Positions 25,142 through 35,105 of a stretch of DNA of 64,000 nucleotides are shown here, in pieces. Position numbers and translations under genes: made by a program. How positions within the stretch are numbered: position 1 is the stretch's first letter; each line of letters opens with the position of its first letter. The notes beneath the pieces were generated by a model that was not told the DNA's origin, did no database searches, and saw only the letters and a program-made list of their open reading frames with translations. The DNA is from Lachnospiraceae bacterium (lineage in GTDB: Bacteria > Bacillota > Clostridia > Lachnospirales > Lachnospiraceae). Location: contig JAFSRP010000045.1 in the NCBI GenBank assembly GCA_017446045.1, positions 27,808 to 91,807 of the forward strand, in the 5' to 3' direction.

Positions 25142-28090
25142 ATGAATACAGCATATCGTCTGATCGAAACGAGAGAGATCGAAGAATACGGCGGCACGGG
25201 CTGCGTCTGGGAACATGTGCAGACCGGCGCGCGGGTCTTTACGCTGAAGAACGATGACCGGAACAAGGTATTTTTGATCGGTTTCCGTACTACACCGACC
25301 AATTCCACCGGCGTGGCGCACATCATGGAGCATTCCGTGCTCTGCGGGTCCGCGAAGTACCCGATCAAGGATCCCTTTGTCGAACTGGCCAAGGGTTCGC
25401 TGAATACATTCCTCAACGCCATGACCTATCCGGACAAGACGGTCTACCCGGTGGCTTCGGTCAATGACAAGGACTTCATGAACCTGATGGACGTCTATCT
25501 GGATTCCGTTTTTCATCCGAATGTCTATTCCGAGCCCAAGATCTTCCTGCAGGAAGGCTGGCATTATGAACTGGAAAATACCGGAACGCCCGAAGAAGAC
25601 CTCCGGCTCAACGGTGTGGTATATAACGAGATGAAGGGTGCATTTTCCAACCCGGACTCGGTGCTGGAGCGCTATACCCTCCGTGCGCTCTATCCGGATA
25701 CGACCTACAGCAACGAATCCGGCGGACTGCCTTCGGACATCCCGGATCTGAGCTATGAGGAGTTCCTTGACTTCCATCGGAAGTATTATCATCCGTCCAA
25801 CTCCTATATCTATCTCTACGGTGACATGGATATGGAAGAAAAGCTCGCCTGGATCGACGAGAATTATCTGAATGAGTTCGACCGGATCGAGATCGACTCA
25901 CATATCGAGCCCCAGCAGCCCTACGAGGGTCCGAAGACGGACCGGGAATTCTATGCTGTCGGCGAGAACGAGGAGCTGGAGCATAAGTGTTACCTTTCCG
26001 AGAATTTCGTCATCAATGACGCGCAGGACCAGGAGACCTCCCTGGCCTGGCAGGTGCTGGAGTTCGTCCTTTTAAGTTCTCCGGGAGCGGTGCTGCGCGA
26101 AGCCCTGATCAAGTCCGGTATCGGTGAGGACGTGTACGGTGGGTACTGCGGGGAGATCCGTCAGCCGTATTTTTCTGTGATCGCCAAGAACACGGATGAG
26201 GATAAGCTCGAACTCTTCCGCCGGATCATCCGTGATACATTGGAGGAGCTGACAGCAGAGGGCATCAGTAAAAAGAGTCTTGTGGCGGCAGTCAATTTCC
26301 TGGAGTTCAAGTACCGGGAGGGTGATTTCGGCACGATCCCGCAGGGACTTTCCCTGGGTCTCGGCATGTTCTCGTCCTGGCTCTATGACGAAGATCCCTA
26401 TACCTACATTTTCTATAATGACGCGTTCCGGCGTTTGCGGGAAAAGATCGATACGGATCATTTCGAACAGATGATCCGCACGCACATTCTGGACAACACG
26501 TTCAGCGCGGTCGTCGAGATCCTGCCGAAGCGAGGACTGACCGATAAGGAAGACGAGGCGCTGAAGGAGAAGCTCGCTGCCTACAAGGACAGCCTGAGTG
26601 CGGAGCAGAAGGAAGAGCTGGCACTCGAGACGCTTGCCCTCAAGGCTTATCAGCAGGAGCCGGATACGCCTTTCAACCTTGCGAAGCTCCCGGTACTTAC
26701 GCTGGAAGACCTTGGTAAGGAGGCAGAAAAGGTAAATGTCTGCAAGGACGGGAACATCATATATTCTGAGGCGGATACCCACGGGATCGCCTATATGCGG
26801 GTGATGTTCGATACTTCGGAGCTCAGCGAGGAGGAACTGCAGTTCGCGTCTTTCCTGAAGGATATTCTGGGGGAGATGGATACCGAGATGCACAGCTACC
26901 GGGACATGTTCGATGAAGTGCTCCTGAACACCGGAGGCATCAGCTTCAGCGCGGATCCCTGGGCGGTGCGCAGCACCGACACTGAAAACGGCGGTTACCG
27001 GGGGCTGCTGGGTGCCGAGATCCGTACACTGAACGGAAAGGTGGCCGAAGGCCTGGCATTGACTGAGGAGATGATCGCGCATACGGTCCTGGATGATCCG
27101 GAACGGATGATGGAGCTGATCCTTGAGGCAAAGAGCCGGATGCAGGTCAAGATCGACAGCGCCATGCACATGACGGCGGTGACGCGGGCATCCTCGTATT
27201 TCAGCGCGGGGCAGCGTTATGCCGATCTGACCGGCGGGATCGCTTACTATGATTTTATCAATGAAGCCAGCAGGCTTACCCGGGATAAAGAGCACATGAA
27301 GCGCTTCATCGGATCATTGAAGAAAGTCCGTGACAAGCTCTTTACGAAGGAAAATGTCCTCTTCTCACTGTATGGTGACAGGGAAGCAAAAGCGGCGATG
27401 GAAACCGTGATCGCGGATCTCCTGGCAAAGCTGCCGGATGGGGCAGAGATCACTGATGCCGGCACGATCAGCGAAGCGGTCATCCAGGGCAGACCGGTGC
27501 GGCCCATCACGTATCTTAACGAGGGATTCAGGTCCAGCTCGCAAGTAAACTATGTAGCCCGCTGCGGCAATTTCATGGAATCGGGACTTTCTTATCACGG
27601 TGCGCTGCAGGTGCTCAGGATGATGCTGAATTATGAGTATCTCTGGACGAACCTCCGTGTGTTGGGCGGTGCTTACGGATGTATGTCCGGCTTTGTCCGC
27701 TCGGGCAGGGGATACCTGGTATCCTATCGGGATCCGAAGATCCCGGAGACAAACCGGATCTACGAGCAGCTGCCGGATTATGTCGAAAACTGGCAGGGTG
27801 ACGAAGACACTGTGCTTAAGTATATCATCGGCGCGATCTCCCTGATGGATCGTCCGCTGCAGCCGTCGGCGCTGGCGCTCCGGGAACTGACCGATTATTT
27901 CTACGAAGTCACCGATGCGGACCTCCAGCAGGACCGCGACGAGGTACTCGGCTGTACTCCGGAGACGATCCGCGGTTTCGCTGGGCATATCCGGGCAATA
28001 CTTGCGGAGGGTGCGGTCTGTGTCCTCGGCAACGCATCCCAGATCGATAAGAACGCGGAGATGTTCAGGTCGACGCGGGAACTGTACTGA
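25142..28090 (+). CDS. M16C family zinc metallopeptidase (presequence-protease-like insulinase)
   Basis: A 982-residue clamshell peptidase of the M16C branch, as in human and plant PreP and Bacteroides/Clostridia homologs, which degrade oligopeptides in the cytoplasm. The inverted zinc motif HIMEH lies near residues 60-64 in STGVAHIMEHSVLCGS, and the downstream Glu is in GVVYNEMKGAFSNPDS near residue 165. The M16C-associated central region and the inactive C-terminal half with the FRSSSQVNYVA and NYEYLWTNLRVLGGAYG elements are complete. No signal peptide is visible. GAGG precedes the start by about 9 bases. The gene lies upstream of era but is probably functionally independent. Confidence 0.93.
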   Translation: MNTAYRLIETREIEEYGGTGCVWEHVQTGARVFTLKNDDRNKVFLIGFRTTPTNSTGVAHIMEHSVLCGSAKYPIKDPFVELAKGSLNTFLNAMTYPDKTVYPVASVNDKDFMNLMDVYLDSVFHPNVYSEPKIFLQEGWHYELENTGTPEEDLRLNGVVYNEMKGAFSNPDSVLERYTLRALYPDTTYSNESGGLPSDIPDLSYEEFLDFHRKYYHPSNSYIYLYGDMDMEEKLAWIDENYLNEFDRIEIDSHIEPQQPYEGPKTDREFYAVGENEELEHKCYLSENFVINDAQDQETSLAWQVLEFVLLSSPGAVLREALIKSGIGEDVYGGYCGEIRQPYFSVIAKNTDEDKLELFRRIIRDTLEELTAEGISKKSLVAAVNFLEFKYREGDFGTIPQGLSLGLGMFSSWLYDEDPYTYIFYNDAFRRLREKIDTDHFEQMIRTHILDNTFSAVVEILPKRGLTDKEDEALKEKLAAYKDSLSAEQKEELALETLALKAYQQEPDTPFNLAKLPVLTLEDLGKEAEKVNVCKDGNIIYSEADTHGIAYMRVMFDTSELSEEELQFASFLKDILGEMDTEMHSYRDMFDEVLLNTGGISFSADPWAVRSTDTENGGYRGLLGAEIRTLNGKVAEGLALTEEMIAHTVLDDPERMMELILEAKSRMQVKIDSAMHMTAVTRASSYFSAGQRYADLTGGIAYYDFINEASRLTRDKEHMKRFIGSLKKVRDKLFTKENVLFSLYGDREAKAAMETVIADLLAKLPDGAEITDAGTISEAVIQGRPVRPITYLNEGFRSSSQVNYVARCGNFMESGLSYHGALQVLRMMLNYEYLWTNLRVLGGAYGCMSGFVRSGRGYLVSYRDPKIPETNRIYEQLPDYVENWQGDEDTVLKYIIGAISLMDRPLQPSALALRELTDYFYEVTDADLQQDRDEVLGCTPETIRGFAGHIRAILAEGAVCVLGNASQIDKNAEMFRSTRELY

Positions 28091-28149
28091 TATATTTGTT
28101 TCCGGACGGGTCTTTCTTCATTTTGGCCCGACCGGTCAGGGAGAAAGCT

Positions 28150-29052
28150 ATGAAATCGGGATATGTCGCTCTGGTAGGGCGGCCGAACGTGGGCAAGTCG
28201 ACACTGATGAACCGGCTGATCGGGCAGAAGATCGCCATTACGTCGGACCGGCCCCAGACGACACGCAATAAAATCGAAACAGTATATACGGATGACAGGG
28301 GGCAGATCATTTTCATGGACACCCCCGGCATCCACAAGGCCAAAAATAAGCTGGGCGAATACATGGACGCCGTGGCGGAGCGTACATTTTCCGAAGCGGA
28401 CCTGATTCTCTGGCTGGTGGAACCGACCACCTATATCGGTGCCGGGGAGGAACGCATCGCAGAGCTGATCAACAAGATCAACCGCGGCAAAAAACCGGTG
28501 ATCCTCGTCATCAACAAAGTTGATACACTGGAGAATGCCGGAAAGCTGGAGGAATGCATCGACGCATATAAGGTAAAATGCCATTTTGATGATATCGTGG
28601 CAGTTTCCGCCGTCACCGGGAAGAATGAAGACCTTCTGATGGATACTGTTTTCGGTTATCTGTCTGACGGCCCGATGTATTATGACGAGGAAACAGTGAC
28701 CGAGATCCCGCTGCGGTCGATCGCGGAGGAGCTGATCCGTGAGCAGATGCTGCGGCTCCTCAGTGACGAGATCCCGCACGGTGCCGCTGTCATGATCGAG
28801 AAGTTTCACGAGCGGAGGCCGGACCTCTATGACATTGAGGCCGACATCGTCTGTGAGCGTGACTCCCACAAAGGCATTATCATCGGCAAGGGCGGCTCGA
28901 TGCTCAAAAAGATCGGGACCGCGGCCCGCGCGGAGATAGAAGACCAGCTTGGCGCACAGGTCAACCTGAAGCTTTTTGTGAAGGTCCGTAAGAACTGGCG
29001 CGACAACGAGAACTTTGTCCGCAGCTTCGGATACGATCTGCGGAAAATGTAG
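28150..29052 (+). CDS. era: GTPase Era
   Basis: A GTPase that binds the 3' end of 16S rRNA and assists 30S subunit assembly. The 300 residues contain G1 GRPNVGKST near residue 10, G3 DTPGIH, G4 NKVD, and the C-terminal KH domain with IIIGKGGSMLKKIG near residue 255. The start is placed at MKSGYVALVGRPN, preceded by AGGGAG; an upstream ATG in frame lacks a ribosome binding site. The order era-recO-glyS is common in Firmicutes. Confidence 0.96.
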   Translation: MKSGYVALVGRPNVGKSTLMNRLIGQKIAITSDRPQTTRNKIETVYTDDRGQIIFMDTPGIHKAKNKLGEYMDAVAERTFSEADLILWLVEPTTYIGAGEERIAELINKINRGKKPVILVINKVDTLENAGKLEECIDAYKVKCHFDDIVAVSAVTGKNEDLLMDTVFGYLSDGPMYYDEETVTEIPLRSIAEELIREQMLRLLSDEIPHGAAVMIEKFHERRPDLYDIEADIVCERDSHKGIIIGKGGSMLKKIGTAARAEIEDQLGAQVNLKLFVKVRKNWRDNENFVRSFGYDLRKM

Positions 29053-29077
29053 TCATCACCGGATAACGAGCATTTCC

Positions 29078-29749
29078 ATGGAAGAAGTGAGTGTGAAAGG
29101 CATCATACTGGCATCGGCACCGCAGGGGGAGTACGGGCGCAGGCTCACGCTGCTGACGGACCGGCTGGGGCGTATCACTGCATTCGCAAGCGGTGCGGCA
29201 AAAGCTGGTTCGCATATCATGGGTTCGACCCGGCCGCTTACCTGCGCCGGGTTCGACCTGGCAAAAGGCCGCAGCGCATGGAACCTGCATTCTGTACGCG
29301 TGATCGATGCTTTTGCGGAGCTGGCGCAGGATGTTGATGTCAGTTTCTATGCCATGTATATCCTGGAGCTGGGCGAATACTTTTCGGAGAGCGGCATGCC
29401 GGAAGATGAGGCGAAGGCGCTGCTGAACCTGATGTTCATGACGTTAAAAGCATTCCGGGATAAGGATCTTTCACCGGAGCTGGTGCGCAGGATCTTTGAA
29501 CTTCGGCTTCTGAAACTGCAGGGTGAGTATACGACAGAGCCGTCCGCCCAGGCCTCAGAGCCGGTCCGGGCGTTGTGGCAGCATTCACTGGCCGTTCCGC
29601 TGACCCTGCTGTATGCAGCGGAACGGATCGACGCGCTGACAGAGGAAAAGGCGGGAACGGCAGGGGAATTTGCGGACTGCGTCGACCGGCTTTTCCGACG
29701 GCAGAACGCACACAGTTTTCGCTCCCTGAAGGTTCTGGAACAGATGTAA
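29078..29749 (+). CDS. recO: DNA repair protein RecO
   Basis: RecO anneals single-stranded DNA and, with RecR, loads RecA at gaps. The 223-residue product starts [19 protein letters not shown], with the OB-fold region ([24 protein letters not shown]) typical of the family, and ends with the helical domain ([24 protein letters not shown]). The zinc-binding cysteines that many RecO proteins carry in the C-terminal domain are absent and the protein is at the short end of the family. An earlier in-frame ATG overlaps era; the one used here sits 26 bases after era and has only a weak ribosome binding site. Confidence 0.9.
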   Translation: MEEVSVKGIILASAPQGEYGRRLTLLTDRLGRITAFASGAAKAGSHIMGSTRPLTCAGFDLAKGRSAWNLHSVRVIDAFAELAQDVDVSFYAMYILELGEYFSESGMPEDEAKALLNLMFMTLKAFRDKDLSPELVRRIFELRLLKLQGEYTTEPSAQASEPVRALWQHSLAVPLTLLYAAERIDALTEEKAGTAGEFADCVDRLFRRQNAHSFRSLKVLEQM

Positions 29750-29767
29750 ACACAGCTGAATCTTATC

Positions 29768-29796
29768 TTGCGGGAACGGGCAAAGTAGGGTATACT
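29768..29796 (+). promoter_or_regulatory. Promoter of glyS
   Basis: TTGCGG (29768-29773) and TATACT (29791-29796) are spaced by 17 bases in the recO-glyS gap, about 50 bases before the start codon. The gap is too short to hold a T-box leader. Confidence 0.6.
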
Positions 29797-29844
29797 GTAC
29801 AAGTTAATCGGAGAAACAATAATTCACTAATGAGGTTCACACAT

Positions 29845-31245
29845 ATGGACAGAACAAAAATCAAGATGGATGACATTATTGCTCTTTGCAAGAGCCGCGG
29901 ATTTATTTATCCGGGTTCCGAGATCTACGGCGGTCTGGCCAATACCTGGGACTACGGCAACCTCGGTGTCGAGCTGAAGAACAATGTGAAAAAGGCATGG
30001 TGGAAGAAGTTCGTTGAAGGTTCCAAGCTGAATGTCGGCGTGGACTGCGCGATCCTGATGAATCCGCAGACCTGGGTAGCTTCCGGCCACCTGGCAGGTT
30101 TTTCGGATCCTCTGATGGACTGCAAGGAATGTAAGGAGCGTTTCAGAGCCGATAAGCTGATCGAGGATTTCTGCGCGGAGCAGGGCATTGCGCTTGATAA
30201 TAATTCCGCCGACGGCATGAGCCAGGAGGAGATGCAGAAATTCATCGCGGACCACAAGGTGGCCTGCCCTTCCTGCGGCGCACACAACTGGACCGATATC
30301 CGCAGCTTCAACCTGATGTTCAAGACCTTCCAGGGTGTCACCGAAGACGCGAAGAACACCGTTTATCTGCGTCCGGAGACAGCGCAGGGCATTTTCGTCA
30401 ACTTCAAGAATGTGCAGCGTACTTCCCGTAAGAAGCTGCCCTTCGGTATCGCGCAGATCGGCAAGTCTTTCCGTAATGAGATCACCCCCGGCAACTTCAC
30501 CTTCCGTACCAGGGAGTTCGAGCAGATGGAGCTGGAGTTCTTCTGCAAACCGGATACCGACCTTGAGTGGTTCGCGTACTGGAAGGCGTTCTGTATCAAC
30601 TGGCTGAAGAGCCTGGGCCTGAAGGACGAGGAGCTGAGGGCCCGCGACCACAGCCCGGAGGAGCTTTCCTTCTACTCCAAGGCTACGACGGACCTGGAGT
30701 TCCTGTTCCCGTTCGGCTGGGGCGAACTTTGGGGTATTGCCGACAGAACGGATTATGACCTGAGCCAGCATATGCAGTACAGCGGCGAGGACCTTACCTA
30801 CAATGATGACGAGACCAATATCAAGTATGTTCCGTATGTTGTTGAGCCGTCACTTGGCGCGGACCGCGTGACCCTGGCATTCCTCTGCGCGGCATACGAC
30901 GAGGAAGAGCTTGAGGGCGGCGACAAGCGTACCGTGATGCATTTCCATCCGGCGCTGGCACCCGTTAAGATCGCGGTGCTTCCGCTTTCCAAGAAGCTCA
31001 ATGAGAATGCGGAAAAGGTCTTCGATATGCTGCTGAACAAGTACTACTGCGAGTTCGATGACCGCGGATCCATCGGCAAGCGTTACCGCCGCCAGGATGA
31101 GATCGGTACGCCGTTCTGCATCACTTATGACTTTGATTCGGAAAATGACGGTTCCGTGACCATCCGTCACCGCGACAGCATGGAGCAGGAGCGCGTGAAG
31201 ATCGACGAGCTGATGAAGTACTTCGAGGATAAGTTTGATTTCTAA
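29845..31245 (+). CDS. glyS: Glycyl-tRNA synthetase, single-chain (alpha2) type
   Basis: A class II synthetase that charges tRNA-Gly. The 466 residues begin [15 protein letters not shown], and the start is fixed by GAGG upstream and by family length. Motif 1 lies in the [10 protein letters not shown] region, motif 2 includes [19 protein letters not shown] near residue 215, and motif 3 is [10 protein letters not shown] near residue 333; a Cys-rich insertion (DCKECKERF and CPSCGAHNW) is seen between 90 and 150. This is the eukaryote/archaea-like homodimeric type rather than the GlyQ/GlyS tetramer. It follows era-recO as in many Clostridia. Confidence 0.95.
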   Translation: MDRTKIKMDDIIALCKSRGFIYPGSEIYGGLANTWDYGNLGVELKNNVKKAWWKKFVEGSKLNVGVDCAILMNPQTWVASGHLAGFSDPLMDCKECKERFRADKLIEDFCAEQGIALDNNSADGMSQEEMQKFIADHKVACPSCGAHNWTDIRSFNLMFKTFQGVTEDAKNTVYLRPETAQGIFVNFKNVQRTSRKKLPFGIAQIGKSFRNEITPGNFTFRTREFEQMELEFFCKPDTDLEWFAYWKAFCINWLKSLGLKDEELRARDHSPEELSFYSKATTDLEFLFPFGWGELWGIADRTDYDLSQHMQYSGEDLTYNDDETNIKYVPYVVEPSLGADRVTLAFLCAAYDEEELEGGDKRTVMHFHPALAPVKIAVLPLSKKLNENAEKVFDMLLNKYYCEFDDRGSIGKRYRRQDEIGTPFCITYDFDSENDGSVTIRHRDSMEQERVKIDELMKYFEDKFDF

Positions 31246-31272
31246 GTTCCCCGGCTGACAGAGAAAGAGATC

Positions 31273-32316
31273 ATGAGGCTTTTTACCAGGATCGCGATCA
31301 GCATTTTCATATCGACAACGGTTCCGATCCTGCTGCTGTACCTGACGGTCAGCGGCAGGGTCTCTTTTCAGACAGATATGATCGTGATACTGACCACGGG
31401 ACTGATCATGATGATCTGGATCTACTCCTCCATCGTGCGTCCGCTGGAAGCGCTGCGAAAGGCGACGCAGAATATCAAGGACGGCAATCTGGACTTCACG
31501 CTTGACGTGGAGACAGATGACGAGATCGGAGAACTGACGGCGGATTTTGAGGAAATGCGCATCCGTCTGAAGGAATCCCAGGAGGAAAAGCTCATTTCGG
31601 ACCGGGAGTCCAAGGAGCTGATCAGCAACATTGCCCACGATCTGAAGACTCCCATCACCACGATCCGCGGTTATGCGGAAGGCATTCTGGATGGTGTTGC
31701 CGCGACCCCTGAAATGCAGGACAAGTATGTCCGTACGATCTACAACAAGTCTGTGGAAATGACCGGTCTGATCGAGGAGCTGACCTTTTATTCCAAGATC
31801 GACACCAACCGGATCCCGTATAATTTTATCCGGCTGAAGGTCAGGGATTATTTCGATGACTGCGCGGATGAGATCCGTCTGGACGTTGAGGGCAAAGGGA
31901 TACGCTTTGATTACAATTGCAGTGTGGACCCGGAGGAGCTGGTCATTGCCGATCCAGAGCAGCTGCATAAGGTCATCAACAACATTGTCGGCAATTCGGT
32001 CAAATATATGAACCGGGATCTCAAGATCATTACCATGAACATCTCGGATATCGGGGATTTCATTCAGTGTGACCTGAGCGATACCGGAAAGGGTGTCGCC
32101 AAGAAGGATCTGACACTGATCTTTGAACGGTTTTACCGGACAGATGCGAGCCGTAACTCTTCACAGGGCGGCAGCGGCATCGGGCTGTCGATCGTTAAAA
32201 AGATCGTGGAGGACCACGGCGGACGGATCTGGGCTTCGTGCGAAGAAGGCGAAGGCCTGACGATCCATTTTATTCTGAGGAAGTATGTTTCTCCGGTCGG
32301 AGAGCAGGAAAGTTAA
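31273..32316 (+). CDS. Sensor histidine kinase with minimal sensor region
   Basis: A 347-residue HisKA kinase. Two membrane helices (about residues 8-26 and 36-54) are separated by only about 10 residues, so there is no real extracellular sensor domain, as in intramembrane-sensing kinases. A HAMP domain (about 55-108) leads to the dimerisation helix with the phospho-acceptor His in SNIAHDLKTPIT near residue 122, then ATP-binding N, G1 and G2 boxes (NNIVGNSVKY, DTGKGV, GGSGIGLSIV). It is 17 bases before its response regulator. The stimulus is unknown; such pairs in Firmicutes often answer envelope stress or antimicrobials. Confidence 0.92.
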   Translation: MRLFTRIAISIFISTTVPILLLYLTVSGRVSFQTDMIVILTTGLIMMIWIYSSIVRPLEALRKATQNIKDGNLDFTLDVETDDEIGELTADFEEMRIRLKESQEEKLISDRESKELISNIAHDLKTPITTIRGYAEGILDGVAATPEMQDKYVRTIYNKSVEMTGLIEELTFYSKIDTNRIPYNFIRLKVRDYFDDCADEIRLDVEGKGIRFDYNCSVDPEELVIADPEQLHKVINNIVGNSVKYMNRDLKIITMNISDIGDFIQCDLSDTGKGVAKKDLTLIFERFYRTDASRNSSQGGSGIGLSIVKKIVEDHGGRIWASCEEGEGLTIHFILRKYVSPVGEQES

Positions 32317-32333
32317 GCGAGGTTTGATCTGTC

Positions 32334-33023
32334 ATGGCGAAACGTATTCTGATCATTGAGGATGAAATTAGTATTGCGGAACTTGAGAAGGATTATCTGG
32401 AGCTCTCGGGCTTTGAGGTCGTCATGAAGCATGACGGGACCGAAGGCCTGAAGGAAGTGCTCGAGAACGAGTACAATCTGGTCCTTCTGGATATCATGCT
32501 GCCGGGTACAGACGGATTTGAGATCCTGAAGAAGATCCGGGAGGTCAAAGATACGCCGGTCCTGATGGTGACCGCCAAGAAGGAAGATATCGACAAGATC
32601 CGGGGATTGGGCCTTGGAGCGGACGATTACATTACCAAACCGTTCTCCCCGTCAGAGCTGGTGGCAAGGGTCAAGGCACACCTGAGCCGTTATGAACGCC
32701 TGACCGGCGCGGAAACGAGAAACAGCGAGATCGTGATCCGCGGTCTGAAGATCGATAAGGCAGCGCGCCGTGTATGGGTCGACGGTGTCGAGAAGCAGTT
32801 CACGACGAAGGAGTTCGATCTGCTGACGTTTCTGGCGGAGCACCCCAACCATGTGTATACCAAGGAAGAGATATTCCGGGAAGTATGGGATATGGACTCG
32901 GTCGGAGATATTGCGACCGTAACCGTACATATCAAGAAGATAAGAGAAAAGATCGAATATAATACAGCGAAACCCCAGTACATCGAGACGATCTGGGGCG
33001 TGGGATACCGGTTCAAGGTATAA
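32334..33023 (+). CDS. OmpR/PhoB-family response regulator
   Basis: The 229-residue partner of the upstream kinase. The receiver domain has EDE near residue 9, the phospho-acceptor Asp in LVLLDIMLPG near residue 52, and Lys in ITKPFSP near residue 102. The C-terminal winged-helix domain contains TTKEFDLLTFLAEHPNHVYT and the terminal TIWGVGYRF. It should bind promoter DNA as a dimer when phosphorylated; no target is obvious in the window. The Shine-Dalgarno element (GCGAGG) is about 13 bases before the ATG. A terminator follows. Confidence 0.95.
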   Translation: MAKRILIIEDEISIAELEKDYLELSGFEVVMKHDGTEGLKEVLENEYNLVLLDIMLPGTDGFEILKKIREVKDTPVLMVTAKKEDIDKIRGLGLGADDYITKPFSPSELVARVKAHLSRYERLTGAETRNSEIVIRGLKIDKAARRVWVDGVEKQFTTKEFDLLTFLAEHPNHVYTKEEIFREVWDMDSVGDIATVTVHIKKIREKIEYNTAKPQYIETIWGVGYRFKV

Positions 33024-33031
33024 AACAAATG

Positions 33032-33068
33032 GCCATACGCGGCAGCATTTACCGCATATGGCTTTTTT
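33032..33068. terminator. Bidirectional terminator between response regulator and YgjV-like gene
   Basis: GCCATACGCGG (33032-33042) pairs with CCGCATATGGC (33052-33062) with one mismatch and is followed by TTTTTTATTT on the plus strand. It sits at the end of both convergent genes and overlaps the stop of the minus-strand one. Confidence 0.75.
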
Positions 33069-33609
33069 ATTTGTCCGAATGCTTCCTGTTCCGAATGGCT
33101 TTTTCCGTTCTGCGGATCGAAACATAGGTGATGATCCCGGTCACGATCTGCATCGTGCCGAGCGCGAAGTCGTAGATCAGGAATCCGTATATGCTCCAAA
33201 GCGCGATGTTGAGGAGCAGGCTCCATTTGATCGCCAGGATGTCCTTTGTATAGTAATTACAGGCGGTCAGGGAAACTGTTGCAAAGATCGGGATCAGACC
33301 GATGACGCCCCGGTTGTTGACGATGAGCCCGACAGCGGTCAGGACGATGCAAAAGAGGATCATCAGGCCGAACGTGAAGCGGCCCATGGCGACCAGCGCA
33401 TTTTTTACAGCCGCGATCAGGAGGGTGGAGATCCCGGACCAGGAGCCGAGTACGGCAGAGGAAATGCTGAGAACGATGTTCTCCATCGTCTGCATGACAA
33501 ATACCTTTTTCGGTTCGCGGATGATGCAGCTCGCGATCAGAAAAAGGGAGGAAGAAAAGGATATCAGGTTGCCGATGACCAGACGAAGCGGGATGTTGTG
33601 CCAGTTCAT
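33067..33609 (-). CDS. YgjV-like integral membrane protein
   Basis: A 180-residue hydrophobic protein starting MNWHNIPLRLVIGNLIS, with AAAGGA upstream on the minus strand. About six membrane helices are seen. The sequence pattern (repeated short helices, MQTMENIVLSISSAVLGSWSG, TLTACNYY-like turn, Arg/Lys-rich C-terminus) resembles the Imp-YgjV family of small inner-membrane proteins, whose function is unknown. The gene stands alone between two plus-strand transcription units and shares a terminator with the response regulator. Confidence 0.72.
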   Translation of the reverse strand: MNWHNIPLRLVIGNLISFSSSLFLIASCIIREPKKVFVMQTMENIVLSISSAVLGSWSGISTLLIAAVKNALVAMGRFTFGLMILFCIVLTAVGLIVNNRGVIGLIPIFATVSLTACNYYTKDILAIKWSLLLNIALWSIYGFLIYDFALGTMQIVTGIITYVSIRRTEKAIRNRKHSDK

Positions 33610-33848
33610 ATAAGTCCTTTCCAGCTGAAAAGCCCTGCGACGTATTGTACGACAAAAGCGGCGGCAGGGCAAGTCCCGGGAACAGGACTGCATGTGTATT
33701 AACCGGTTCTATTGTTAACCTTAATAAAATAGTATATTTAAAAAGGTTTACATTAGATAGGGGAAGCCTTAAAATGGAATCACGTTCCTGCCGGGGTGCC
33801 CGGCAGGGCAACGCTTTGAGAAATCCAACAATTATCCGGAGGTAAGAA

Positions 33849-34838
33849 ATGAGCAAGAAAACGGTTTCCCTTGCCGACATCCAGGAGGCAAAAGCAAGGA
33901 TCACCCCCTATATCCGCCGCACCCCGCTGCTGGATCAGACAGCGATGAATGACGAGGTAGGCTGCAAGGTCTGGCTGAAGCCGGAAATGCTGCAGTATGT
34001 AGGCGCGTTCAAGCTGCGCGGCGCCCTGAACAAGATCCTGTCCCTGTCTGAGGAGGACCGTCAGAGGGGCATCATTACCAGTTCTTCAGGAAACCATGCG
34101 CAGGCATGTGCTTTTGCCGGTCAGCTGCTGCACTGTCCGGTGGTGGTCGTCATCCCGGAAGATGCGCCGCAGATCAAGATCAACAATGCGCGCGCCATGG
34201 GCGCTGAGGTCGTGCTTTGGGAAAGGACGTATGATGCCCGCTGGGCGAAGATCGCCGAGATGGTGAAGGAACACAATTATGTGGTCGTACATCCCTATGA
34301 GGATCCGATGGTCATGGCCGGACAGGGCACGCTTGGCCTGGAGATCCTGGAGGACCTTCCGGATGTGGATACTGTTCTGGTGCCGATCGGCGGCGGCGGA
34401 CTGATCTCCGGAGTTTCCACTGCCATCAAGGAGACAAATCCGAACGTCCGCGTAGTCGGCGTGCAGGCAGCTGCCAGCGCTGCGTACTATGAGAGCCGGA
34501 AAGCCGGTGAGTGCGTCGGCGTCGAACCGCTTGCTACCGTAGCAGATGGATTGAGCTGCCGCAGAGCGAGCCAGGTCAACTTCGATATCATCGAGCGTTA
34601 CGTGGATGAGATCGTGACTGTCGAAGAGGATGCGATCTGCGAAGCTCTCCGTGTGGTCGCGAACCGTGGCAAGCTGATCGCGGAACCGTCTGCCTGTGTC
34701 GGCATCGCAGCACTTCTTTCCGGTGCGGTCAAAGTCCGTCCGGACGAGAAAGTAGTCAGCATTCTGACTGCCGGCAACTGGAACATCGAAGATGTCGCGC
34801 GTATTTATCTTGGCGAGGCAGGCCGCGCCGTACACTGA
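33849..34838 (+). CDS. Threonine (serine) ammonia-lyase, short catabolic type
   Basis: A PLP-dependent fold type II enzyme that deaminates threonine to 2-oxobutyrate, possibly also serine to pyruvate. The 329 residues lack the C-terminal ACT-like regulatory region of biosynthetic IlvA, so it is like TdcB. Landmarks are the PLP lysine in GAFKLRGALN near residue 57, SSSGNHAQACAFA, and the phosphate-binding loop PIGGGGLISG near residue 182. AGGTAAG lies 4 bases before the ATG. An AT-rich stretch upstream (33700-33770) probably holds the promoter. Related serine racemases and 3-hydroxyaspartate ammonia-lyases share these motifs, so substrate is not certain. Confidence 0.88.
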   Translation: MSKKTVSLADIQEAKARITPYIRRTPLLDQTAMNDEVGCKVWLKPEMLQYVGAFKLRGALNKILSLSEEDRQRGIITSSSGNHAQACAFAGQLLHCPVVVVIPEDAPQIKINNARAMGAEVVLWERTYDARWAKIAEMVKEHNYVVVHPYEDPMVMAGQGTLGLEILEDLPDVDTVLVPIGGGGLISGVSTAIKETNPNVRVVGVQAAASAAYYESRKAGECVGVEPLATVADGLSCRRASQVNFDIIERYVDEIVTVEEDAICEALRVVANRGKLIAEPSACVGIAALLSGAVKVRPDEKVVSILTAGNWNIEDVARIYLGEAGRAVH

Positions 34839-34857
34839 GTTGGTTGATGCGGGCTGG

Positions 34858-34959
34858 TCCGGTGAAGGTGTTTCACCGGAATAGACGGTTTGCTCCGATT
34901 CGGGGGATTTTTCACTTTAATCGATGATTCTACCTGATCAAGTGAAGGCCTTTCCCCCG
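34858..34959. other. Two hairpins downstream of the threonine ammonia-lyase gene
   Basis: First hairpin: TCCGGTGAA (34858-34866) with TTCACCGGA (34872-34880), perfect 9 bp, no T-run. Second: a two-part stem, CGGGGGA (34901-34907) with TCCCCCG (34953-34959) outside and TTCACTT (34911-34917) with AAGTGAA (34940-34946) inside, enclosing a 22-base loop. These take up the first part of the 384-base gap 34839-35222; a standard terminator follows at 35062, and I see no coding potential in the gap. Confidence 0.55.
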
Positions 34960-35061
34960 TTTGGCGATTTACCGAAAATCAGTGTAATGCAATCCGAAAA
35001 CATACAGGATCAGCTCATAATATACATTATTTGAGCCCATCATTACGCCAGCGAATGACAT

Positions 35062-35105
35062 AAATATCCCAGAACCATGTGAAAACGTGGTTCTGGGATA
35101 TTTTC
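35062..35105. terminator. Strong bidirectional terminator between convergent genes
   Basis: A perfect 16-bp inverted repeat (35062-35077 with 35088-35103) with a 10-base loop, T-rich on the plus-strand exit and A-rich on the other side so that it can serve both directions. A smaller perfect palindrome (CGGGGAA/TTCCCCG, about 35108-35123) follows directly. Confidence 0.8.

Noticed and set aside
23439-25154. A 571-codon open frame antisense to the 5'-nucleotidase gene
   Set aside because: The sense protein has a signal peptide and all metallophosphatase motifs; the antisense frame has none and no start signal.
29750-29844. Possible T-box leader before glyS
   Set aside because: The gap is under 100 bases and already holds a promoter; no specifier loop or antiterminator is visible.
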